Source: Methylocystaceae bacterium (GTDB taxonomy: Bacteria; Pseudomonadota; Alphaproteobacteria; Rhizobiales; Beijerinckiaceae). From it: a stretch of 41,876 bases of DNA. The first letter of the stretch is position 1. Each line of letters begins with the position of its first letter. The notes beneath the pieces are model-generated. The model did no database searches, had not been told where the DNA came from, and worked only from the letters and a program-made list of their open reading frames with translations. Where the stretch lies: assembly GCA_900299115.1 (NCBI GenBank), contig OMIO01000137.1, positions 1-41,876 on the forward strand. Direction: 5' to 3'. Of the stretch, positions 17,762-26,668 are shown one piece after another. The translations under genes were made by a program, and so were the position numbers.

Positions 17762-17986
17762 TTACGATTTGAGGAAGAGCAAGATCGCAATCAAAAAGGC
17801 GAAAATACCCAAACCCTCAGCCAGGGCTGCGCCGATGATGGCGTTGGTGAATTGGCTTGCTGCTGCGGAAGGATTCCTAAGCGCGCCGTTCACAAAATTA
17901 CCAAAAATAATGCCAACGCCAATTGCCGCTGCGCCAGTGCCAATTGCTGCAAGACCAGCGCCGACTAATTGCATTTCCGAAGCCAT
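17762..17986 (-). CDS. atpE: F1Fo ATP synthase subunit c
   Basis: The proteolipid that forms the rotating c-ring; 74 residues with two membrane helices joined by the polar loop R37-N38-P39. The ion-binding carboxylate is E57 in AALAEGLGIF, and the first helix has the glycine-rich packing motif IGTGAAAIGVGIIFGN. No extra sodium-site residues are apparent, so proton coupling is expected. It lies 48 bases after atpB. A strong hairpin follows it. Confidence 0.97.
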   Translation of the reverse strand: MASEMQLVGAGLAAIGTGAAAIGVGIIFGNFVNGALRNPSAAASQFTNAIIGAALAEGLGIFAFLIAILLFLKS

Positions 17987-18034
17987 ATTTTTCTCCTACT
18001 TTAAATTAAGGCCGCTTTTATTGTTAGGTATTTA

Positions 18035-18802
18035 TCAGTGGCCAGGGTGAATTGCGTCATTCAGATAGACACAGGTAAGAACAGAAAAGACGAACGCCTG
18101 AAGACATGCGACTAGAAGCTCCAGCGCGTACAAAGCGACTATGGCTAATAGCGGCACAGGCGCGAGTAAAGACCACCCGCCCGAGGCCAACAACATCATC
18201 ACAAAGCCGCCAAATACAGCCAGGGTAATGTGGCCCGCGAGAATATTCGCAAATAGTCGAACCGACAAAGAAACTGGTCTCGACAAAAAGGAGATAATCT
18301 CAATAGGCACAAGCACAACTAGCACCGGCAAAGGAACGCCATGGGGAACGAAAAGCCTGAGAAAGCCAAAGCCATTGCGGTAAACGCCATAGGCGACAAC
18401 CAGGGTAATCACCAAAGCAGCGAAAGCAAAGGTTACGACAATTTGGCTCGTTACAGAATAACTATACGGCACCAAGCCAATAAGATTGGCGATTAAGATG
18501 AATGAGAAGAGCGAAAACACGAAAGGAAAAAATTTCATGCCTTCTTTGCCCGCCGTTTGACGCACCATGTTAGCGACAAACTCATACAGCATTTCCGCCA
18601 AGGCTTGCATACGTCCCGGCACAATAGACTTACGGGAGGTCGCCGCCACCATTAATCCAACAACGCCAAGAGCCGCCAAAAGCATATAAAGAGACGCATT
18701 TGTGAATGAAGTCTCAATACCGCTGATTTCAAGCGGAAAAATCCGGTGCAGTTCAAACTGCTCAATTGGATTTGGAGCGGAAACAGTTTCTTCCGGTGTC
18801 AT
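18035..18802 (-). CDS. atpB: F1Fo ATP synthase subunit a
   Basis: Subunit a (255 residues) forms the proton half-channels against the c-ring. The essential arginine is R182 in SLSVRLFANILAGH. FFPFVFSLFSFILIANLIGLVPYSY and the C-terminal LELLVACLQAFVFSVLTCVYLNDAIH segment are standard. About five or six membrane helices are predicted by eye. It follows atpI by 43 bases in the Fo operon. Confidence 0.97.
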   Translation of the reverse strand: MTPEETVSAPNPIEQFELHRIFPLEISGIETSFTNASLYMLLAALGVVGLMVAATSRKSIVPGRMQALAEMLYEFVANMVRQTAGKEGMKFFPFVFSLFSFILIANLIGLVPYSYSVTSQIVVTFAFAALVITLVVAYGVYRNGFGFLRLFVPHGVPLPVLVVLVPIEIISFLSRPVSLSVRLFANILAGHITLAVFGGFVMMLLASGGWSLLAPVPLLAIVALYALELLVACLQAFVFSVLTCVYLNDAIHPGH

Positions 18803-18845
18803 TGTTTATTTTAGACCTTTTTCATCTAAGCCACGCCTTGACGCA

Positions 18846-19208
18846 TTAAACATCACGGTCGAGGGCCGCACCGCCTCGCGGGTCCTTAGGCCTCGCAATG
18901 CGATACACATTGTAAAATCCTGCCGCAACGCCTAAGCCCACTAAAAAGACCAAGAGCCACGGTTGGGTGCCAAGCCATTTGTCCGCCTGCCAGCCTACAA
19001 ATGCGCTTACTAAGATCGCGCCCACAAACTCTGAGACCGCATTAAGCCCCACACGCATCGCGCGAGTGAATCCCTTACGCTGAGGGGCCTGCGACTCGAC
19101 TGCATACTTTTCTTCATCTGCTCTGCGTAATGCAGCGCTTAACCGATCAAGCCTCGCCTGCAGCGCTGCTTGATCTAAGCTTCTTCCCTCATCCTCCGTC
19201 ATCATCAA
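18846..19208 (-). CDS. atpI: ATP synthase Fo accessory protein AtpI
   Basis: AtpI-type protein (about 120 residues), thought to help c-ring assembly or Mg uptake for the Fo sector. It has a charged, coiled N-terminal third (LQARLDRLSAALRRADEEK) followed by two membrane helices, with the GWQADKWLGTQPWLLVFL turn between them. Three consecutive ATG codons (19208, 19205, 19202) follow a GAGGGA binding site, so the exact start is uncertain by two codons. It is the first gene of the Fo operon. A candidate promoter lies about 130 bases upstream. Confidence 0.92.
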   Translation of the reverse strand: MMMTEDEGRSLDQAALQARLDRLSAALRRADEEKYAVESQAPQRKGFTRAMRVGLNAVSEFVGAILVSAFVGWQADKWLGTQPWLLVFLVGLGVAAGFYNVYRIARPKDPRGGAALDRDV

Positions 19209-19522
19209 CTTCCCTCACGCATTTAATCGTGAAAATGGGGATAACGGCGATAGCCAGAAAAAGAAGCGACCGAATTGGCCTGAAGAAGCTAATCCAGCTC
19301 CCGCCGGCGTCTCCGCCAAGTCCTGTCAAGCCGCGCGCAACATATGTTTGGCGCCCTATGAAGTCAAGGCAGAGCGACAATATTCCAACTTATTGAATAT
19401 TATGAAACTATAGACTTTATTCCGCCTTGCGCCAGACACTCTGCTCGCACCCGCAGCATGCAAAAACCAAAATGAAGACAGGCGCAGGATTTGTAAGCAG
19501 AAGGCTCACTGATGAATTTGGA
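19209..19522. other. Intergenic region between smc and atpI
   Basis: This 314-base stretch lies downstream of smc and upstream of atpI. It holds the probable Fo promoter (19341-19368). A minus frame of 63 codons (19189-19380) overlaps the atpI start but has no recognisable family or binding site. I see no clear intrinsic terminator for smc. Confidence 0.5.
19341..19368 (-). promoter_or_regulatory. Candidate promoter of the Fo operon
   Basis: On the minus strand CTTGAC (plus 19363-19368) is followed by 16 bases and CATATG (plus 19341-19346). This is close to the alphaproteobacterial CTTGAC-N17-CTATAT pattern. Transcription would start near 19334, giving a leader of about 125 bases before atpI. 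A second CTTGAC at plus 19325-19330 lacks a matching -10. Confidence 0.5.
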
Positions 19523-22500
19523 TCAACTAGCTAGAGCAAATTTTTCAGCTTGCGCTAGATCCACAGAAACAAGGTCGGAAACGCCCCGCTCAGCTTGAGT
19601 TACGCCAAATAAGCGATCCATGCGCGCCATGGTTATAGGATTGTGCGTGATTGTAACAAAACGCGTATCCGTCTTGTTTCGCATTTCATCAAGAAGATCA
19701 CAAAAACGTTCCACATTTGAATCGTCCAGGGGCGCATCGACCTCGTCAAGAACGCAAATCGGTGAAGGATTTGTAAGAAACACGGCAAAGATCAAGGACA
19801 TTGCGGTCAAAGCCTGCTCGCCACCCGACAATAATGTCATTGTTTGAGGCTTTTTACCTGGCGGACGAGCCAGAATATCGAGCCCCGCCTCTAACGGATC
19901 TTCGCTTTCAACCAACTGCAATTCTGCTGAACCGCCGCCAAAAAGCAAAGTAAAGAGCTCTTTGAAGTGCATGTTCACTTTATCAAAAGCAAGCAGCAGC
20001 CGCTCTCGGCCTTCTTTATTCAAACTAGCAATAGCAGCGCGTAGTTTTTTGATTGCTTCAGACAAATCATCTCGCTCAGCGATCATCTTATCGCGTTGCG
20101 TTTCGATGTCGTTGAGCTCTTCCTCGGCGCGCAGATTTACCGCGCCCAGACGCTCTCGATCGGCACGCAACCCTTCAAGACGCCCTTCGACCGTCGCGAT
20201 ATCTGGCAAGATGTCCCCGTCCTTGAGGCCTGCAAGCTCAGCAAGATCTTCTACAGTTGTTTCTAGATCTTGCGTTATCGCATGCGCAATATCTAAAGCG
20301 CGTTGCCGCGCCGCCTCCAGTTGCGCTTCGCTACGCGCCTTTTCTTCCCGCGCTAAACTCATCGCCTCAAGCGCTATGCGCGCCGCGCGATCCGCTTCAA
20401 CAAGCTGATTTTCTGCTGCAGTTCGAGCGTCTGTTGATTGACGTCGAGTAGTTTCGGCTTCCTCAAGCGCATTCAACAGAGCCCGATGCTGCTGCATGAA
20501 AGTATCTGGAGCTTGAGAAAGGGCGGATTGTTCTTCACGCGAAGACTCAAGACGCTCCTCAAGCTCACCCAGACGATCTTGAGCGCGATCTCGCCTCTCG
20601 ACCCATGACGTGATTTCTCGCTCAATCGCCGCAACCCGAGCTTGTCGCGCCGTTACTTCATGCCGCAAGGCAGCTAGCGCCGCTCGAGCCTCACTCGCTT
20701 GAGCGCGTTCAACCATTGCCTGAGCGCGCAATCCTTCAAGATGCCCAATGAGCGAAGCGGGTTCTTCAAGTTGATCAATCGATGCAATCAACTCAGCACG
20801 TTTTTGTGTTGCCTCATCGCGGTTGGAAAGCGTCTGCGCTTTTGCTTCTTCCAAAGCGGATAAACGCTGTCCAATCTGCGCCTGACGGCGCTCCGCCGTC
20901 GAATAGCGCTCTCGCGTTTCTTCAAGTTCAATACGTATGCGTCTTAAATTTTCGCGCGCTTGATGGTCAGCCTGCGCCGCCAGCCGTGCAGCCGTCTGTG
21001 CGATTTCCTGTTCTTGCGTCAGCAGATCAGCTTGCTCTCGCGCGATTTTTGCTTCCTGACGCAAATCATTGAGACGATTTTTCTCAACCAGCCGGCGCGC
21101 CGCGGCCGAAGGCGCTTCTGAGGCTTGCGTAAATCCATCCCACCGCCAAAGATCGCCCTCCTTAGAAACCAATCTTTGTCCAGGCCGTAAAAGTTTCCGC
21201 AGATTTTCGCCTTCAGAACGAAGAACTATGCCAATTTGCATGAGCCGACGCATCAATGCAGGCGGAGCCTGAACTAACTCCGATAATGGCCGAACTCCTG
21301 AGGGAAGCGTCGGATCTCCTACTGAAGAAGTTATAGCCCAATGCGCTGGAGCGGAGTCATCCGCTGAGGCATCAAGATCATCCCCCAAAGCAGCGCCAAG
21401 CGCAGTTTCATAACCTTTTGTTACGCTGACGCTTTCAACAATAGGAGCCCACAAACCACCCGATCCGGAATGCAGCAAATTTTCCAGCGTTGTTATCTCA
21501 GTTTCGAGCCTTTGAGCGCGGAGGACAGCTTGCTCCATGGGCTGACGCAAAGAAGTCTCGGTTTCCCGAGCAACCGCCTGCTCTTCTTCAGTAATACGAG
21601 CGCTTTCTTCTGCAATCTTTGCCTGATCTGAAGCTACCGCAAAGAGCTCTGCTAAACGGGCGACCTCTGCAGCGCCTCCTCCCTGTCCAGCAATTAAAGC
21701 AAATTCCGTATCCAACCGCGTTAGCTCTGCCTCAAAACGCGCAACACGTTGGCTCTCATCCCGCAATGCAGAGTCCAAGGAGAATCTTCGAGCATTTAAG
21801 CCCGCAAGCTGCTCTTGAGCATCATTTAAAAATGCTTCCGTAGCTGCGAGTTTTGCTTCAATTTCATCAAGCCGCTCACGCGCCTCGGTCTCACGCGTCG
21901 TTTCAGTAAAATCAGCGCTGAGTAATTCCGCACGCTCAGCCTCAAGCCTGGAGGCAACCTCCGCTGCGTCTTCAATCAACGCGCGTTCTCTTTCAAGATC
22001 TCGCGAAAATTGGTCAATGTGGCGAAGTAATTCATTGATGCGATCTTTTGCGCGCTGCTCGTCAGCCTCAAGCGTTTGTCGCGCTACCACCAGTCGGTGA
22101 ACCGCCGCGCCAGCCTCGGCTTCTCGTTCTCGTAGAGGCGGTAATTCATGCGCCGCTACAGCTTGCAGCTTCGCAGCTTCAGCCTGCTCTAAAGTACGCT
22201 CTTGGACAGATTTGAGATCCAGCTCTAATTTCTGAGCGCTCTCCTGCAGTTGATTTGTTGCGCTTTGATGCGAAACAAGCGCAACCATTGCTTCATTTTG
22301 ACGGATCTGAGCGGCAAGATTTCGAAATCGCTCAGCCTGTCTGGCCTGTCGCCTTAAACTATCTGACTGACCCTCAACTTGCTTTAAAACATCTTCGAGA
22401 CGCGTTAGATTTTCTGAGGCGGCGTTGAGGCGCAATTCAGCCTCATGACGACGTGAGTGCAATCCTGCTATTCCGGCAGCATCTTCAAGAATTCGCCGCC

Positions 22501-22978
22501 GGGCTTGGGGCTTCGCAGATATGATCTCCCCGATCTGACCTTGGCGCACGAGCGAAGGCGATCGCGATCCAGTCGCTGCATCAGCAAAAAGGAGCTGAAC
22601 GTCTCGCGCCCTAACTTCCTTGCCATTTATCCGATAGTCAGATCCCTGCTCGCGCTCAATGCGGCGGGTAACCTCAATTGTGTCGGCATCATTGAAAGCT
22701 GCTGGAGCCGATCGATCAGAATTGTCCAAAATCAGGCCAACTTCCGCAAAATTACGCGCCGTTCGGGAGCCGCCACCCGAGAAAATCACGTCATCCATCG
22801 CGGATGCCCGCATATTTTTATATGAATTCTCACCCATTACCCAGCGAAGGGCCTCAATGAGATTCGACTTGCCACAGCCATTAGGGCCGACAACGCCCGT
22901 AAGCCCTGGCTGGATTAAGAGCTCGGTCGGCTCACAAAAACTTTTAAAGCCTAAAAGGCGCAAACGCTCGAATTTCAT
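19523..22978 (-). CDS. smc: Chromosome segregation protein SMC
   Basis: SMC ATPase (1151 residues from the ATG at 22978) that folds and segregates the chromosome together with ScpA/B. The N-terminal head starts MKFERLRLLGFKSF and has Walker A GPNGCGKSN at 31-39. Two long coiled coils flank a hinge near the middle (around LWAPIVESVSVTKGYETALG). The C-terminal head has the ABC signature LSGGEQALTAMSL and Walker B with PICVLDEVDAPLDD. An in-frame GTG at 22996 would add six residues; neither start has a good binding site. The dsbA and mutY genes that often precede smc in Rhizobiales are absent; chaC is divergent instead. Confidence 0.97.
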   Translation of the reverse strand: MKFERLRLLGFKSFCEPTELLIQPGLTGVVGPNGCGKSNLIEALRWVMGENSYKNMRASAMDDVIFSGGGSRTARNFAEVGLILDNSDRSAPAAFNDADTIEVTRRIEREQGSDYRINGKEVRARDVQLLFADAATGSRSPSLVRQGQIGEIISAKPQARRRILEDAAGIAGLHSRRHEAELRLNAASENLTRLEDVLKQVEGQSDSLRRQARQAERFRNLAAQIRQNEAMVALVSHQSATNQLQESAQKLELDLKSVQERTLEQAEAAKLQAVAAHELPPLREREAEAGAAVHRLVVARQTLEADEQRAKDRINELLRHIDQFSRDLERERALIEDAAEVASRLEAERAELLSADFTETTRETEARERLDEIEAKLAATEAFLNDAQEQLAGLNARRFSLDSALRDESQRVARFEAELTRLDTEFALIAGQGGGAAEVARLAELFAVASDQAKIAEESARITEEEQAVARETETSLRQPMEQAVLRAQRLETEITTLENLLHSGSGGLWAPIVESVSVTKGYETALGAALGDDLDASADDSAPAHWAITSSVGDPTLPSGVRPLSELVQAPPALMRRLMQIGIVLRSEGENLRKLLRPGQRLVSKEGDLWRWDGFTQASEAPSAAARRLVEKNRLNDLRQEAKIAREQADLLTQEQEIAQTAARLAAQADHQARENLRRIRIELEETRERYSTAERRQAQIGQRLSALEEAKAQTLSNRDEATQKRAELIASIDQLEEPASLIGHLEGLRAQAMVERAQASEARAALAALRHEVTARQARVAAIEREITSWVERRDRAQDRLGELEERLESSREEQSALSQAPDTFMQQHRALLNALEEAETTRRQSTDARTAAENQLVEADRAARIALEAMSLAREEKARSEAQLEAARQRALDIAHAITQDLETTVEDLAELAGLKDGDILPDIATVEGRLEGLRADRERLGAVNLRAEEELNDIETQRDKMIAERDDLSEAIKKLRAAIASLNKEGRERLLLAFDKVNMHFKELFTLLFGGGSAELQLVESEDPLEAGLDILARPPGKKPQTMTLLSGGEQALTAMSLIFAVFLTNPSPICVLDEVDAPLDDSNVERFCDLLDEMRNKTDTRFVTITHNPITMARMDRLFGVTQAERGVSDLVSVDLAQAEKFALAS

Positions 22979-23223
22979 GGGGGCAAAGAGCGCCACAAAT
23001 CAAAGGGGAATGCAAGAAAACTCTCTCAATATGTTGTGGGCATCATGAGTAAAATCGCCGCAAAATCATCTTGGGTAATTTATTTGACGACAAAACAGGC
23101 GGGAAGAGGCCCATGTAACGCTCTACGGCAATAATCTTGCTTATCAACACTCCAAAATGATTCACAAATCACGCATCATCTATCCAGCCAGCTCTCAGAG
23201 ATACTAAATAGTGGGCAATATAC

Positions 23224-23799
23224 TTGATTGATGACGATACAAATGACTTATGGGTTTTTGGTTACGGCTCACTTATGTGGCGACCGGGTTTTGACTTCAT
23301 CGATACCGCTCTTGCCTGGGTTTATGGCTACCATCGAGCGCTTTGCATCTATTCTCATGTTCATCGGGGAACCCCGCAGTGTCCTGGCTTAGTACTAGGA
23401 TTGGATCATGGCGGTTCTTGCCAGGGCGTGGCGTTTCGGGTTGCATCCTCAAAACGCGAGGAAACACTTGCTTACCTTAGAGAAAGAGAGTTGGTTACGT
23501 CTGTCTATCTCGAAAAATCTGTTACTTTGCGATTGAATGACGGTTCACGCAAACGCGCCCTCGCATACATTGTCGATCGTCGACACAATCAATATGCCGG
23601 GCCCCTGTCAATTGAGAATATGACGCAACTTATTTTGAAAGGCGCAGGGATTAACGGCGATAATTCAGCTTATGTGCGCAACACATACGAACATTTACAG
23701 CGCCTTAATATTCGCGACGCCAAGCTTACCAAAGTTATTCAAGATCTTGATCGCAACGTAACCAGAAATTCTCCTTGCTTCAATATACAAAAAAAATAG
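23224..23799 (+). CDS. ChaC-like gamma-glutamylcyclotransferase
   Basis: A 191-residue ChaC/GCG-family protein; relatives degrade glutathione to 5-oxoproline and Cys-Gly. The substrate-binding loop WVFGYGSLMWRPGF (10-23) is diagnostic, and the catalytic glutamate candidate is in LRERELVTSVY, as in other members. The C-terminal half (LSIENMTQLILKGAGINGDN, then YVRNTYEHLQRLNIRD) fits the family. The only usable start is TTG at 23224, since a stop lies five codons upstream and no ATG precedes the motif. It is monocistronic and divergent from smc. Its stop abuts a 20-bp palindrome that acts as terminator for the opposite strand. Confidence 0.9.
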   Translation: MIDDDTNDLWVFGYGSLMWRPGFDFIDTALAWVYGYHRALCIYSHVHRGTPQCPGLVLGLDHGGSCQGVAFRVASSKREETLAYLRERELVTSVYLEKSVTLRLNDGSRKRALAYIVDRRHNQYAGPLSIENMTQLILKGAGINGDNSAYVRNTYEHLQRLNIRDAKLTKVIQDLDRNVTRNSPCFNIQKK

Positions 23800-23818
23800 G
23801 CCGGGGATATCCCCGGCC
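23789..23818 (-). terminator. Intrinsic terminator of the small unknown gene
   Basis: A perfect 20-base palindrome, GGCCGGGGATATCCCCGGCC (23799-23818), is followed on the minus strand by TATTTTTTTT. It therefore terminates transcription arriving from the minus-strand gene at 23869-24279. It overlaps the end of chaC, for which it has no U-tract. Confidence 0.82.
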
Positions 23819-23868
23819 GAAACGCTCGTTACAAAAATCACAACTCAACGCTACAAACTTCAATTTGA

Positions 23869-24279
23869 TTAACTTAGCAAAGAGCCCGTCAAATCTTCGA
23901 AAACGCTCGCTGAGTTACTAAAATGAACATGCCATTCATTCACACCCAACTCATGTCTAATTGCGCGCAACTGCGCGCAATGATCGTATTGACCTAACTG
24001 AATTATAGAACGCGCTTGAACGTCTAGGCCACTTCGGATGACCCCAATTGCTAAGCCAAGCGTGATGTCAGACACAAAGGCTTCTTCACCAGCTTTAAAA
24101 ATGGAACAAACGTAGCGTCGACCAGATAAACCGCGCCAGAAAAAGAAACGATCCCGCAAATTCTGAGTACGGGCGAGAGATGTTAGCTCGCCACCTCTAT
24201 CGCCCAAGTGACGATGAGAATCATCGACATACGGCCCACCGCCAAAAGTCGAGGCCTGAGAGCAAGCAAGAGACATCAT
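23869..24279 (-). CDS. Conserved-looking hypothetical protein
   Basis: I cannot name this 136-residue protein. It has no signal peptide or membrane helix. The middle carries the segment RFFFWRGLSGRRYVCSIFK followed by a possible sensory-type strand-helix (EEAFVSDITLGLAIGVIR), and the C-terminal half ends with a histidine-containing NEWHVHFSNS. Support for it being real comes from its surroundings: a consensus-like promoter just upstream, a GAGG binding site (which favours the second ATG at 24276) and a strong terminator after it. It stands where glyS might be expected downstream of glyQ, but it has no resemblance to a synthetase subunit. Confidence 0.68.
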   Translation of the reverse strand: MMSLACSQASTFGGGPYVDDSHRHLGDRGGELTSLARTQNLRDRFFFWRGLSGRRYVCSIFKAGEEAFVSDITLGLAIGVIRSGLDVQARSIIQLGQYDHCAQLRAIRHELGVNEWHVHFSNSASVFEDLTGSLLS

Positions 24280-24307
24280 TCATCCTCTTAGATCAAAACA
24301 AGAACTA

Positions 24308-24336
24308 AGCTAGAACAATAAAAGAACAAAGTCAAG
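24308..24336 (-). promoter_or_regulatory. Promoter of the small unknown gene
   Basis: On the minus strand CTTGAC (plus 24331-24336) is separated by exactly 17 bases from CTAGCT (plus 24308-24313), near the alphaproteobacterial consensus. The predicted start near 24301 leaves a leader of about 20 bases containing GAGG. Confidence 0.55.
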
Positions 24337-24446
24337 AAGCTCAAGGCTACCGCCCATGAAGACCGTCTCCCCAACGCTTACAAAGCCTAAAGTTTTCAAC
24401 CTTTATAAAACGTCGGAAACCATAGCGATGAGATCACGAAAAGGAT

Positions 24447-24460
24447 GTGCGCGAGCGCAC
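24447..24460 (-). terminator. Possible terminator downstream of glyQ
   Basis: GTGCGCGAGCGCAC forms a short GC-only hairpin, and the minus strand continues ATCCTTTTCG. It lies about 95 bases after the glyQ stop. The stem is short and the U-tract is imperfect, so this is tentative. The remaining bases between 24280 and 24553 show only the promoter above. Confidence 0.35.
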
Positions 24461-24553
24461 TAGTCGAATCCCAAGCGAATAATCTCCCTAGACTGAAGCA
24501 AGATTAAATAGGCGCGCGATGAAAATGGATCAAAACAATAAAGCAAAAACGCT

Positions 24554-25489
24554 CTATGCGTTCGCACCGCCGCCAACAGTCTTAAGCCATGCGGCTCCGC
24601 AGGCTTTTGCGAGCTCTCGAACGCGCAAAATATAACTTTGCCGCTCAGTAACTGAAATCACCCCTCGAGCGTCCAACAAATTAAATGCGTGGCTCGCCTT
24701 GATGCACTGGTCATAAGCCGGCAATGCCATCAAATGCTTAGCGTCACCGGAACCTGCTCCGAATTTTAACAAACGCACGCACTCTTTCTCAGCATCCCGG
24801 AAATCCTCAAATAATTTTGTGGTGTCAGCCGCTTCAAAATTATGCCGGGAATATTCTTGCTCAGCCTGCAAAAACACATCGCCATAAGTAATTTTTTCAT
24901 CTCCTTCGCGACCATTAAAATTTAGCTCCATGATGCTATCAACACCCTGAAGATAACAAGCAAGGCGCTCCAATCCGTATGTTAATTCACCAGAGACAGG
25001 CGAACACTCAAATCCGGCGACTTGCTGAAAATAGGTAAACTGAGAAACTTCCATCCCATCACACCAACATTCCCAACCTAGCCCCCAAGCCCCTAGAGTA
25101 GGGCTCTCCCAGTCATCTTCTACAAAACGAATATCGTGGAGTTTTGCATCCAAACCGATCGCGGCAAGGGAAGCGAGATAAAGATCCTGCAAATTTTTTG
25201 GCGAAGGCTTAAGAATAACTTGAAACTGGTAATAATGCTGCACTCGATTGGGATTTTCGCCATAACGTCCATCTTTTGGCCTGCGGCACGGTTGCGCATA
25301 AGCAGCGCGCCAATTTTTCGGACCAAGAGCGCGTAGCGTCGTGGCGGGATGAAAAGTACCTGCTCCCATTTCCATGTCATAGGGCTGTAAAATTACACAT
25401 CCTTGGGCAGCCCAGTAGTTTTGTAACGTTAGAATGAGCCCTTGAAACGATTTTGTCGGCGATAAGTAAGCAGCCGCATCCACAGACAT
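24554..25489 (-). CDS. glyQ: Glycyl-tRNA synthetase alpha subunit
   Basis: Class IIc alpha subunit (311 residues) that carries the aminoacylation site of the heterotetrameric bacterial glycyl-tRNA synthetase. [20 protein letters not shown] near the start, [16 protein letters not shown] (motif region), [16 protein letters not shown] and [21 protein letters not shown] are all typical. The beta subunit gene glyS, usually just downstream, is not in the window, so the two subunits must be encoded apart. A promoter with good hexamers ends about 17 bases before the ATG. Confidence 0.97.
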   Translation of the reverse strand: MSVDAAAYLSPTKSFQGLILTLQNYWAAQGCVILQPYDMEMGAGTFHPATTLRALGPKNWRAAYAQPCRRPKDGRYGENPNRVQHYYQFQVILKPSPKNLQDLYLASLAAIGLDAKLHDIRFVEDDWESPTLGAWGLGWECWCDGMEVSQFTYFQQVAGFECSPVSGELTYGLERLACYLQGVDSIMELNFNGREGDEKITYGDVFLQAEQEYSRHNFEAADTTKLFEDFRDAEKECVRLLKFGAGSGDAKHLMALPAYDQCIKASHAFNLLDARGVISVTERQSYILRVRELAKACGAAWLKTVGGGANA

Positions 25490-25512
25490 CCGTAACCCCT
25501 ATCAAACAATAT

Positions 25513-25541
25513 ATTTTATGAGCACGCCCTTACCCGGTCAA
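25513..25541 (-). promoter_or_regulatory. Promoter of glyQ
   Basis: On the minus strand TTGACC (plus 25536-25541) is followed by a 17-base spacer and TAAAAT (plus 25513-25518), both close to sigma-70 consensus. The start would be near 25506, giving a leader of under 20 bases. No T-box or other leader structure is present. Confidence 0.6.
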
Positions 25542-25725
25542 CCTATCTTTGCGCTTATCCTTTTGATCAAAACAAGCGTTAAAACACAATTTATCAAAGC
25601 TAACTCAATTCAATAAAACAGAAACTCTAAACCACTAGCAGCTGCATGCGGTCCGTCAGCAACGAAATCTAAAATTTAGCGCCGCTACGACTGTAATAGC
25701 TTCAGCTTTAGCACCCTACGAATAG

Positions 25726-26490
25726 TTAAAAAAACGGTCCAATAAGATCTTGGAGCAGGGCCCCGCCACCCAATTTTCGAGCAATGTCACTCATAGCTCC
25801 GTTCGCATCGTGTAGCGCAAGCGATGGCCTTAATGACATAGGGGCCTTTGATCCTTTAACGCCGCCGAGGATTATGCGGATCGCCGGGTCTGCAGGCCGA
25901 CTAAAAACTGGGAGAATCCGAATAGCCCCTAGCCGACCTGATACAGCCGCCAAACATTCCCCTAAGGCTTCCGCGCGGTGGATCATGCAAAAAAAACCAC
26001 CTGGCGCGAGTAACGCCAGACAATAACGCGTCCATTCAGAAATTGGCATGCTTGCGATATGGGCCTGGGCCTTAGCGCTATCAGGCGTGATACGCACCCG
26101 ACCCCGCTCATAGAATGGCGGATTCGTTAATATTAATTGCGCGGATTCGTCCAGTAATCCTGATTTCCGACGATCCGAGCCAGAAGCAAGGTCCAATTCG
26201 AAAACGCACGCCCGCGCGTCTAGTTGATTAAAAGCGATATTCTGCCGTGACAGGGCGCAGGCGCGTTCATCGCGCTCAATTAGCCCGACCCTTGCAGCAG
26301 GCGCGTGGACAGCTGCGGCAAGGCCAACAGCGCCAGATCCTGCCCCAACGTCCAGAATCAAGCCTTCAATACCCGGAGGCGTCACGCTCGCAAGCAAAAT
26401 TGCGTCTGTGCCAGAGCGATGTCCCGTGCGAGCCTGACGCAGCTTTAAACCGCCGCTCAAAAAATCGTCCAAAGTGGTATTTTCGCTCAT
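25726..26490 (-). CDS. TrmN6-like N6-adenine methyltransferase
   Basis: SAM-dependent methyltransferase of 254 residues. It resembles YfiC/TrmN6, which methylates A37 of tRNA-Val; the exact substrate is inferred. Motif I is LDVGAGSGAVGLA (about 46-58), an acidic residue ends strand 2 (LIERD), and the N6-adenine catalytic motif is NPPF at 123-126. The N-terminal LSGGLKLRQARTGHRSGTDAILL is highly typical of this branch. It is divergent from the polyprenyl diphosphate synthase gene, a neighbourhood common in Rhizobiales. Confidence 0.88.
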   Translation of the reverse strand: MSENTTLDDFLSGGLKLRQARTGHRSGTDAILLASVTPPGIEGLILDVGAGSGAVGLAAAVHAPAARVGLIERDERACALSRQNIAFNQLDARACVFELDLASGSDRRKSGLLDESAQLILTNPPFYERGRVRITPDSAKAQAHIASMPISEWTRYCLALLAPGGFFCMIHRAEALGECLAAVSGRLGAIRILPVFSRPADPAIRIILGGVKGSKAPMSLRPSLALHDANGAMSDIARKLGGGALLQDLIGPFF

Positions 26491-26506
26491 AATCCTCTTA
26501 AATCCG

Positions 26507-26535
26507 ATATTATTACTTAGGAATCATCACCACAA
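26507..26535 (-). promoter_or_regulatory. Candidate promoter of the TrmN6-like gene
   Basis: On the minus strand TTGTGG (plus 26530-26535) is followed by 17 bases and TAATAT (plus 26507-26512). The -10 is good and the -35 moderate. The gene start at 26490 is about ten bases beyond the predicted transcription start, after an AAGAGGA binding site. Confidence 0.4.
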
Positions 26536-26668
26536 TAGATGTAAAATCGAGTGTTAATTTCCTAAAAAGTTCATTCCGATCTGCGACGCCAGAGCGAGAC
26601 GACTTGCCGGCATCCGTTGGAGCACGTAAGTTCGCCAAAATTGATACAGAAAGGCCGTAGGGGGGTCT

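Noticed and set aside
19189-19380. 63-codon minus frame overlapping the atpI start
   Set aside because: It covers the probable Fo promoter and has no binding site or family resemblance, despite one hydrophobic stretch.
20000-22500. Many open frames antisense to smc
   Set aside because: They reflect the GC-rich codon pattern of the long coiled coil; none has a binding site or family feature.
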